DNA of 64,000 nucleotides, from assembly GCA_009809945.1 (NCBI GenBank), contig WTPW01000769.1, positions 188,162 to 252,161 of the forward strand, read 5' to 3'. The notes under the pieces are model-generated. The model saw only the letters and a program-made list of their open reading frames with translations. It made no database searches and was not told the DNA's origin. Made by a program: the position numbers and the translations under genes. This DNA is from Gigaspora margarita. Lineage: Eukaryota; Glomeromycota; Glomeromycetes; Diversisporales; Gigasporaceae. Of the stretch, positions 22,703 to 32,390 are shown piece after piece; position 1 is the first letter of the stretch; each line of letters begins with the position of its first letter.

Positions 22703-23826
22703 AGATAAATATGGATATTATGATACACTACCAATTATGCTGCACTACTGATATCTTATGATCTACTAATCAGAATTCTACGATTTTGGTACCAATCAAT
22801 TTGTCTCAGTGAAACGAATTGATTGGACCAAAATCGTAGAATTCTAACCGATAGATCACGAGATATTACTATTAAAATAATATTTAAAGTAAATATGGGT
22901 ATTATGCCGATAAAAGTATTGCAATGTAAAGCAATATCTTGTGAACCATCAATCATAATCGTGTAATTTTGGTACCATTTGACTCGTCTCATTGAGATGA
23001 ATTGAATAGTACCAAAATTATGTGATTCTGATCAATACTTTTAAGATATTATAATTTAACCAAAATTAGCTGCACAAAACAAAATTTAAAATTAATATAA
23101 AATAATGAATAACTTTTGGTAGAACAGTCCGTTTTCGATACTTTTACCACCAAAATGTCTGCCTTGAAGAGGCGATTCCAACAAGCCCAAACTTGCTAAA
23201 ATCCAATCACGGAATCATTAAGGTTTTATTGTTGTTTTGATGAAAATATATAAGTTTAACTAATTAAATTTTCATCAAAAACAATACAAAAACCTTAGCG
23301 ATTTCATGATCCCGTGATTGGATTTTAGTGAGCTTGGGCTTGTTGGAATCGCCTCTTCAAAGTGGACATTTTGGTGGTAAAATTACCAAAAACAGACTGT
23401 TTTACCAAGAGTTATTCATTATTTATGTTAATTTTAAAATTTGTTTTGCATAGCTTATTTTGGTTAAATTATGATATATCGAGAAATATTAGCCAAAATC
23501 ATATGATTGTAGTACTATTCGATTCGTCTCAATGAGATGAATCGAATAGTATCAAAATTATTTGATTCTGTTCAATAGATCTCAATAGATCATGAAAAAT
23601 AGTATATGCGCCATAATTGGTACCTGCATTATAATTTATTATTTTACCTTGTATTTTTTAATTAACGATATCTTATAATTTAGTGATTAGAATTGAATGA
23701 TTTTGATACTATTTGATTCACCTTGATGTGATAAATCCATTGGTACCAAAATCATTTAATTCTGATCAATACATTATCTATTATTAGCCAAAATACTTAA
23801 CTGCGGCATAATACCCATATCCACCT
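22703..23826. mobile_element. Palindromic element with four related hairpins and a nested inner palindrome
   Basis: The ends are degenerate inverted copies (AGATAAATATGGATATTATG and CATAATACCCATATCCACCT) flanked by TA. Four hairpins of about 75 bases, each with arms like GAATTCTACGATTTTGGTACC and GGACCAAAATCGTAGAATTC, occur at about 22773, 22955, 23497 and 23686. At the centre (23112-23415) lies another palindrome with arms GGCGATTCCAACAAGCCCAA and TTGGGCTTGTTGGAATCGCC. Confidence 0.75.
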
Positions 23827-23997
23827 TATATAAAAAATTTTTAAAATAACAATCTATTTAATAGTGCACTTAATAGTAGCAAATAACAATTGAATTAACA
23901 ATGCCTAAATACAATCCAATAGTACTAATAGCACATAATTAACAAAATTTTATAGCCAGTATCAATAATACAGTTAACAAAATCTAACCACTAGCAC

Positions 23998-25969
23998 TAG
24001 AGTGTAAAATGGGCTGGACTGGATCAGGTTTTCTTAAACTCGAAACAGAGCCCAAAAATTTTTTTTAGGCCTGATTAAAGCCCAAGCCTGACAAAAAACC
24101 CACTAAACAAACCGGGCCATACCTTATTTTAAATTCAGCCCAAGCCCAGTTTGGCTCGTATTTTATATGGATTTGACTAATTATATAAAAGCAAGGCTGC
24201 CTACTTGCAAATTAATTAGACTATTTCGAAAACTAATAGTATAGTGTAAAGACCAATAGCATGAATGATAATATGATTGAACATGCTCATATATCTTCCT
24301 TAATGTGATTAATCTATGATCGTATTGGTTGTTCAAATATTAGCTAATATCTTTATCATTTTTATATTAGCAATTATTGATTTTACAAATTGAAAATAAT
24401 AACAATAATAATAATAATAAATAATGGATCAGATAAAGCAATCTATGATATTCTAATTTCTGCTTTTTTTTCAGAATTTACTAAACCAATAGAACACTAA
24501 GAAACCAGGATCTGATAATAGTCTGAAGCAACTAAATTTTATACTTTTTACAATTGTAAAATTTGTAGGTAAATTATGTAAGATAAGCTATGGTATAATA
24601 CTAATGTCATGTATATAAGCCCATAACCCTAATGCTAACACTCACTTATACTGTTATACTGATTTGGATTGGTTTTGTCTACTGAACATTGCATAGATGT
24701 GCATTCATATTGGCTTGAAAGAAAGAGTTCTTGCTACACTTCAGACAATAAAATGTATTTTTTATTTGTAATAAAGATCTTTAGTATAAATATAAATATA
24801 TTAATTATTGTTTCGAAGACCTCAGGTCCGATAGCGTAGCGGTTACGCTCCGAGGTCGCAAATCGTAAGATTGCCGGTTCGAGTCCCATTGGCGGCGAAC
24901 GCTAATTCTTATTAGNGAAGTGCAACACNGCGGAACCAGGGACCCGGGACATCTACGGATGGACTTAATGAAGTAATTGGTGTAACAAACCTAGTGTGGC
25001 TTAACTTGTTAGTTTGGATCGATGATTTGTCTAACCGAAGTCACGAGACGTAGTGAAGATCATGTCACGAACTCCTGGCAGCGTTTTCCGGAGACTAGGG
25101 CCAGGTTGGTTGGTAGGATTCCGAAGTCCGGGGTTAAAACTTGGAAAATAAGACTATATAGGACTAGTTGTCCTATCATAGCTAACTTTAGGCCTCGGGT
25201 AAAGTAGCCCGAGCCTTTCTTCCCCTCCTATTAATGTTGTACCTATTATATGTATACATATTTAATATGTAATTTCATTAATTAATAAACGGAACGGAGG
25301 CATGGTCTCAGTTGTAAAACGTTAAAAAAAAAAAATTTAATTATTGTTTCGCTTTTAACTATAATAATTGGTTTTTATTTCATATACTGGTATTTTTTTT
25401 TGCTTTCTTTTTTTTTTGTACCAAAGGTTTTTTTAATTTATATTCATTCACCAGACTTACTTGCATAGCTTCTTGATTTCTTACTGAAAGTACATATTTC
25501 TGTCTAGTGAAGTTTACATATACATGGTACAAGAAGTCTAAAAATCACTTATTAATGCCAAGTAGATAATCAAGTACAGTAACACATTAAAAACAGATAA
25601 GTGTGTACATATATAATTCGTATTACTCACCTTTAGACTATTTGAATTTATAACTTCATTTAACGTTCCCTTAAGAAGCTTAAGCGTAGTGGAGGAAGAG
25701 GTCAAATTAAACAAACATATTAAAATTGCAAAAATAAATATATTATTATTGGTCGACTTATAAGCATATGACTTATTAAAATCCTAAGACGAGATGAGCG
25801 TTTTGATTGGTCTGTTTAATTCTAGGAGGGAGCTCTTAGAGCTGGTGGAAGGAGAACGTTAAATGAAATTGTAATTTTGAACAGCTTTAGGGTTTACTAG
25901 CTGAAACTAGGCCCAAACCCAGCTCGGTCTGCTAATTTCTGGGTTTAGTCTAGTTCACTCTGCACTCTA
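23998..25969. mobile_element. hAT-like non-autonomous element carrying a SINE
   Basis: The left end TAGAGTGTAAAATGGGCTGG and the right end, whose complement reads TAGAGTGCAGAGTGAACTAG, are degenerate inverted repeats of the TAGAGTG..GGGC type common in hAT elements. Flanks ACTAGCAC (23990-23997) and ACTAGTAC (25970-25977) match at 7 of 8 positions, fitting the hAT 8-bp duplication. Subterminal GCCCAAGCCC-type repeats occur at both ends. The SINE at 24816-25336 sits inside. No transposase is visible, so this is a non-autonomous or gutted copy. Confidence 0.7.
24816..25336 (+). mobile_element. tRNA-derived SINE with poly(A) tail and 15-bp target duplication
   Basis: The element starts AAGACCTCAGGTCCGATAGC and contains RNA polymerase III promoter boxes: a box A-like TAGCGTAGCGGTTACGC near 24833 and a box B GGTTCGAGTCC near 24884. 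A GC-richer body of about 400 bases follows and ends in A12 (25324-25335). The 15-mer TTAATTATTGTTTCG is present intact on both sides (24801-24815 and 25337-25351), the mark of LINE-type target-primed insertion. Tail, promoter boxes and target duplication together make this call firm. The short open frame at 25022-25207 inside it is not a gene. The LINE partner is not in this window. Confidence 0.92.
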
Positions 25970-25977
25970 ACTAGTAC

Positions 25978-27584
25978 TAACAATAGTCTGATTATAATTT
26001 AATTACTTGTACTAATAACAATACTTTACTAGTAACTAAATACAATTTAATTAATAACAAAATAGAACAAAATATAATAGCACTAACTATAGCTTAATTG
26101 CCAATTCAAATAAGATTAGCATTATTTTTATATTTGAAATTGAAACAAAACAAATATATAAACAATATAGTACAAAATCTAAATCTGGTCTATATATATA
26201 AAATATTAGAAAAATAAAAATATTAATAATCTGTGATGAACTTTAAAATTATTAAATTATTATGAAATTTTAAAAAAAATCTGCAAAAATTTATGAAAAT
26301 AAAATTTTTGAGATCTTTGCAAATTTTATATAAAAATTTGTGCAATTAATTAAAAACCAAGATCTTCACATACTAGTAGAATTAGTTAATAGATTATTTA
26401 CTCAGTAAATTTAGTTTTTTTTTAATTGCTTTGAATCTGTTTTTTATTTTCAATATTTTTTTTATTTAGTTTCAATCTTTTTTTATTTGTTTTAAATTTT
26501 TTTTATTTGTATTTTTATTTTTTTTTATTTTATTTTTTTTTATTTTAGTTTTTTTTTATTTTTTTTTTATTTTTATTTTTTTTTATTTTTATTTTTTTTT
26601 ATTTTTATTTTTTTTTATTTTTATTTTTTTATTTTTTTTATTGTAGTTTTTTATTTTTTTTTATTTTTTTTATTGTCATTTTTTTATTTTTACTTTTATT
26701 TTTATTTTTTTTTTATTTTTATTTTTTATTTTCAATATATAAGAGAAGTAATAAAAATCAAAAGATTTTTAGGAGAGGGGATAAAAAAAATTGAAATTAT
26801 ATATAGAAACCTGACCAAATCTATATTAAGGAGAGGGTAGACCTCTGATAAAAAATAATTAGATAATTAATGACATGGTTCTAATATTTTTTATTTTTAA
26901 GAATTAATTTATTTGCAGCTATAGGCTACATGTAGCCGTACTATTAATATATAAAAAAATTTGTAGCTATATAGATTAGGGTTAGGGTTAGATTTATATT
27001 AAAATTAGAATTATATTAAAGATAGGGTTAGGATTAGAATTAGGATTGAAGTTTTTGGCAGAGTTAGAGTAAAATTGCGAGAGGAGTATTTTTACTTAGT
27101 AATATGATAGGGGTTATCCTAGTAAAATTTTGAGATACATAATATAGGCTACATGTAGCCAGGGCTATATATAAATAATTCCTATTTTTAATATATATTT
27201 TTATTTTTTTTTTGATATTTGATATTTTTTTATTTATTTTCAATTTTTTTTTATTTTCAATTTTTTTAATTTGTTTTATAGAAGTAGTTTATTTGTTTGT
27301 TTTTTTTTTGTTTTTTCTTGAACTAATACTAATTCATCTTTTTTTTTGTAGGTTTGACTTTTCAAAACACTAGTATAAGTATCTTTATAAGATAAGTATT
27401 CTTCTTTTATTCTTCTTGTTTTTTGCTTTTTTTTTTGGTTTGAGCTAATTCTTTTTTTCTTAAATTTACTAATGCTACTTGGTTTTTCTAGAGTATCAGA
27501 ATAACAATGATTTTTTTTTGTGAATTTTTTATTATTTTACTAATATTTCTTTCTTGTAGATAGTGAATTAATTTAGGGGGCTAC
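25978..27584. other. Intergenic with long T-rich low-complexity tract
   Basis: From about 26400 to 26735 the plus strand is almost purely TTTTTATTTT. TTAGGG-like words occur at 26983-27003 and imperfect GGCTACATGTAGCC palindromes near 26925 and 27147. No gene seen. Confidence 0.55.
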
Positions 27585-28491
27585 TATTTCCACCATGGTA
27601 TATTGCTATTTCCACCATAGTTACACAAAATTTTCTATTTTTAGAATTCATTCTAACTTTAATAATTTTAACCCCAACCCTAACCCTAATCCTAAAAACT
27701 AATAACAGATAAGTAACCCTTCTTTGGCCTCTAATTGAAAGTTGTAGAGCTCATTCTTCTGATTCTAATAGTAGTTAAATCATCAAAATCGGCCGGTGGA
27801 TCCCAAGATACTTGGGATCAAAGAAGAGAACATAAGGATCAGCAAATTCACTGTTACACAAAGCATANAAACNNCNNNNAANNNAAAANNNNNNNTTGNG
27901 CAGAATTTTATTATNACAATTGACTTTGAGTTCTTAAGTAAAGTTGTTCTTTGGCTCTAAATGCTAGTTTCTTAAGACGTGTTTTATTATTTTCTTAGTA
28001 AAATTTTTCACTACAATAAAAAACTTCTCAAAACGTATGTAAAGAAGTTAGAAAAAAGTCGTCAAACGAAAAATCGTGATTTGCAGAGAATTTTATTATC
28101 ATAATTGACTTTGGGCTCTTAAGTAAAGTTGTTCTTTTGCTCAAAAAAATGCTAGTTTCTTAAGACAAGTTTTATTAGTTTCTTAGTAAAATTTTTCACT
28201 ACGATAAAAAAAACGTTTCAAAACGTATGTAAAGAAAAACAAATAGTTTGTGTAACAGTGAATTTGCCGATCCTTATGTTCTCTTCTTTGATCCCAAGTA
28301 TCTTGGGATCCACTGGGCCGATTTTGATGATTTAACTACAGAAAAATGAGCTCTACAACTTTTAACTAGGAAACAAAGAAGGTTTACTTATTAGTTTTGG
28401 GTTATAATTATAGTAAATTTATAATATATTATATTAAATACTAAAAATGTGTAACCATGGTGGAAATAGCAAAATAACATGGTGGAAATAG
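27585..28491. mobile_element. Palindromic element with internal tandem duplication and unresolved bases
   Basis: Both ends carry doubled CTATTTCCACCATGG words in inverted orientation. The arms also share AAATCGGCCGGTGGATCCCA on the left with TGGGATCCACTGGGCCGATTT on the right, and TACTTGGGATCAAAGAAGAG with its complement. The middle holds a direct repeat of about 180 bases (roughly 27900-28078 and 28079-28230). A cluster of N at 27867-27898 lies at the arm end, a likely hairpin sequencing failure. Confidence 0.75.
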
Positions 28492-29549
28492 GCATTCCCT
28501 TAATTTAATTATATTGTGCTCAATTATTGATCAATTTAGGTTAATAATCAAGTACCAATTAATAGACTTAAGCACAATAGGTCAATCAATGATTAATGAT
28601 ACTGATTAATCAAATAAGTTTTATATTGATTAATTAAAAATTTTTAAATTTCAGATATGATATTATTTAATTTCTAATCTAAATATCTAATATTTATATT
28701 TCATATAGGCAGAAAATTTTTTGATAAAAATGTTGTGATTATTAATATTAGGAGGATTAATATAATTTTATAAGGTTTTATGATCTTATTATGTTAATTT
28801 AATATTTTTAACTAGTAAATATAGTATAATTGATTAATAATTAACTTAATGATTGATCAATTATATCCACTCAAGCTCATAAATTATATACTTGATTAAT
28901 TATACTTGATTAAGCATGTATCCTTAATTTTTGATCAATTAAAAAAAATTTTTTAGGTCAATTATTAATCAATACTTTTTTTGTCAAGTCAATTTACTAA
29001 TTGTAGATTTGTATTTTGTTGGGATGATAGAATGGTAATGATTCAAAAACTGAAACTGGTACAGAAAAATAAGTATTAGTTTTTTTTTTTTTGGAGGTTT
29101 TTTTTTACTAACATTTCTTTTTTATAGATTTATTTTTTACTAAGATGCTAAAATGGTGATAATTTAAAAACTGGAACTAGTATAAAAAGCTAAGTACTAG
29201 TTTTTTTACTTGGCTTTTTTTGAGGAGTACTTTTTTTTATCTGTTAATATTTTCTTTTTGTAGGTTAATGGTTTATTGGGTGATAGAATGACAATGATTC
29301 AGAAACTGAAATTGTTTTTCACTTATAATCTTGTCACTTTTAGTTGGTATTGTTATTATTGTTGGAGGATTATAGTATTATCATTATTTTTGTTGGTATT
29401 ATTAAAGTCTTTATAGTAGATTTTGTCATTTTTAGTATCATTGTTTGAGTCTTTGTTTCTTGAGTTATTTTGTAGTAATATTTAGAGTTTTGTAGTTGTA
29501 GGATATATGAAGTTGGTACTATATAAAAGGTTATTATGATATAATTAAT
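28492..29549. other. Intergenic, nothing recognised
   Basis: AT-rich with loosely repeated GATAGAATGRTAATGATTCA motifs at about 29025, 29150 and 29280, suggesting an old tandem array with a period near 125 bases. No gene. Confidence 0.4.
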
Positions 29550-29562
29550 TATATTTAAATAT

Positions 29563-30217
29563 ATATATTTTTTTTTATTTTAACCCTAGAGCGTAGCTAG
29601 GGGCGCAGCTGGCGCTTCTTTTATTAAGGTCTTATTTTTAGTAATGGGAACCCGACAGACCCAGGCCCCTTACATTTTTGTTCATGTTATTATTGTATAC
29701 ATTTTTTATTACTACGACTAAGCTACACCTCCCTTCCATCGATCATTTTCCCAATTTCAGTCCAGCCGGTCCGCCACGGCAGGTTCTTTAAGGAGTCTTT
29801 GCCCCCCCTGCGTGCTATTTACGACTTCCCATTTGTAATCAGCCTTGAGTACTTTGTCCAATTTTGGTTTGGTGGCACCTAGTCAGGAATCTTGCAACCG
29901 GAATTTCACCGGTAGTATCCTTTGTTATTCAACCGGAATTCCACCGGTAGTATTCTTTGTTCCACCGGAATTTCGCTGGAAGTATTCTTTATTTCCTTTT
30001 TTGTCCAGATCTTCACTAGGGTCCGCTTTTCACATGCCATGGCTTCATAGAGCGTCCAAATGTGGTTATGTACCCGCACGCGGTCCTAGCACCCTGGTTC
30101 AGCCTGTCCGTCTCGTGACTCCGTGTAGAATTAATGTTCCTAGTGGGAATTGAACTAGTGACCTTACGTTTGGAGACCTGGGAGCGTAACCACTACGCTA
30201 TCGACCCGCAGGTCTTA
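29563..30217 (-). mobile_element. tRNA-headed SINE, second family, with 13-bp target duplication
   Basis: On the minus strand the element begins TAAGACCTGCGGGTCGATAG, runs through a box A-like TAGCGTAGTGGTTACGC and a box B-like AGTTCAATTCC, and ends about 650 bases later in an A-rich tail (the T-rich stretch at 29563-29582 on the plus strand). TATATTTAAATAT is repeated at 29550-29562 and 30218-30230. The first 50 bases match the head of the SINE at 24816, but most of the body differs. The body includes three direct repeats of about 33 bases (29895-29990) around CAACCGGAATTCCACCGGTA. The 102-codon open frame at 29845-30153 on the plus strand is an accident of this element. Confidence 0.88.
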
Positions 30218-30230
30218 TATATTTAAATAT

Positions 30231-30759
30231 TTAATATTAATAAATAGTAAAATAAATTAATTTAATAATATCGATATGTAAAAGTTGTTTTTTTTGTAAT
30301 TTTGGCTATAAACTAATATGATAGTACATACAGATTTGTATAGATCTAATAATTAATACAGATTTGCAAAAAAATTTTTTTTACTAACAAATGTAGGGGT
30401 ACAGATTTTTGCAGATTTTAATAATTGATTTTTAAAAAATCTGTGCAGAACTATACTATAAAAACTTTTCTGATGAATGTTTATTTACCAATTTGAATAA
30501 GATTAGTACTATAGCAATATTATTACTATTTGGAATTGGAGATAAACAAAATAAGTAAACAATATATTATCAAATCTGATAATAACTCTTATAAAAGTTT
30601 TTTTTTATACTAAATAAATATTATTTTTGGCTTTAAATAAAGTTGTAAAGCCAGTCTTATGGTTCTACTACTAAAAAATTATTAAAATTGAACCAGTAAA
30701 TAAAAAGATATAAGTAAAATATTTTCAAATATCTTTAAATTATATAAAAATTATATATA
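30231..30759. other. Intergenic, AT-rich
   Basis: No gene and no clear repeat boundary. The sequence around 30560-30720 resembles 40440-40660 in inverted order, suggesting a shared old repeat. Confidence 0.4.
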
Positions 30760-31007
30760 TGGGGATGAGTCAGTAGAAAAGAAACAAATCATTTTTAGTA
30801 AATTTTTTTAATTTTTAAATTTAAATATTTTAACAACTATTTAATCAAATTTGCTAAAAAATTTTTTATTTTAATCTTGAAATTATATAGGATTAAAATA
30901 AAAAAAAATTAATAAATTTATTAAGATAGTTGTTAAAATATTTAAGTTTAAAGCAAGAAAACTTTTACTTAGAAAAAATTTGTCCCTTTTCTACTGACTC
31001 ACCTCCA
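30760..31007. mobile_element. Tc1/mariner-type MITE, 248 bp
   Basis: Left end TGGGGATGAGTCAGTAGAAA and right end TTTCTACTGACTCACCTCCA are inverted copies with two mismatches, flanked by TA. The arms remain complementary inward (AAATATTTTAACAACTAT on the left with ATAGTTGTTAAAATATTT on the right). No coding capacity. Confidence 0.75.
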
Positions 31008-32390
31008 TATATAGGCCAGATTCAGATTTTGTACTATATTGTTTATATATTTGTTTTGCTTTAATTTCAAATATAAAAATACTGCCAATCTTATTTGAAC
31101 TAGGTATGACCCGTCGCTTCGCTGACGGTCTTTATTTATAGTTAAAGTATTTAAAATGTTAAATATTAAAACAAATTAATATAAAAAAAATATATTTGCT
31201 ATATTTAAAATAAAATTATTTTATATTGTCTCTTTAATTAGAGTACAGATTAGGTTAGATTTAGAGTACAGATAGAATAAATTATACTAAAACTTTGCAA
31301 GAAAATTTTTTTATTAGGATTCTGTATAAAAGAGTATCACATAAAAAAATTAATTTATTAAAGTTTTTTGAATTATAAGTAAAAACTTTAAAAAATTAAA
31401 TGATTTAGGTTTAAATAATTTAAAATTAGTAGATGAATTAAAATATAAATGAGTAACATAAAGCAAAAATAGTAAATCAAAATTAAATTGTTTACCAAAC
31501 ATATTAAAGAATCGTGATTGTACAATCTTTTACAAAAAATTTTAAATTGGAATAAATCAAAACTGTGCTGTTATTAAACAGTATTAGACAATATAGTTTA
31601 GTAAAATAATCAGTTGGGTATAGAGTTAGGAACCGGATTTCATTCTTCGATTCGGATTTAACATAATTAATATTATATTATATCTAGGTTGATACAGACA
31701 ACATGAGTATTGCAGATTCGATAGATTCGGTTTATCTGAATTTAAATCGAATCCGAAGGAAAATCTGAAGGTCGAATCTGGTTCCAAACTCCAGTTGAGT
31801 ATTTTTATACTTAATATATGTAGCACTTTAATATATGTAGTACATATTGAAACCTTAATAATCTTGTAGTATGCACTTGCAAATGTACATATGTACGCAA
31901 ATGCTTAAAAGTATTTAAATTTCCATATATGTTAAGACAAAACCGCAAAAAACTTATGCAAGAGCCTTGGTATTTCGGCTCTTTCAGAATAATTTTCGGT
32001 TAGATTTTGAAATTTCGGCCATATATTAACAAAAAAATTCACTGAAAATTATTAGATCTTCTGATTTCTGCGTATCACAAAATTGATTATTGAATTGCTA
32101 TATGTTGTATTACAGAGTACAAAGTCAGCATGGTAAAAATATACTTGACCTATTTCCAGTATTGATGATCTTTGCAGTTGACAAAGCTTTTTGTGTAAGT
32201 ATATGTTTGTGTTATATGATTAAAGTCAAAAATGCTTTTTTTTTTAAAAAAAATTAATGTGAGGTAAAAGTTTTTTTTAAGCCTGGATTCCTATTTGGTG
32301 TTTGAATTCGGTGAATTAGAAGAGTTCAGTTATATTTTTCGCAATTCAAAAAATAGTAAGCAAAAAGGCAAGAAACAATTTTGCTTTAAT
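31008..32390. other. Intergenic with imperfect inverted repeat
   Basis: An imperfect inverted repeat at about 31627-31793 (TTAGGAACCGGATTTCATTC facing GGTCGAATCTGGTTCCAAAC) is probably a decayed MITE. The remainder holds no gene. The 3' terminus of the Helitron next door may lie here but I could not fix it. Confidence 0.4.

Noticed and set aside
24816..24900. A functional tRNA gene
   Set aside because: Boxes A and B are present, but the acceptor and T stems do not pair and no anticodon loop is convincing. The sequence is the head of a SINE with its own target duplication.
25022..25207. Open frame in the SINE body
   Set aside because: It lies wholly inside a Pol III-type retroelement and has no recognisable protein feature.
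29845..30153. 102-codon open frame on the plus strand
   Set aside because: It is antisense within the second SINE, which explains its higher GC and length.
31134..32390. Helitron 3' terminus (CTRR with hairpin)
   Set aside because: AT-rich sequence offers many CTAG-like candidates and no convincing stem-loop at the right distance; I could not choose one.
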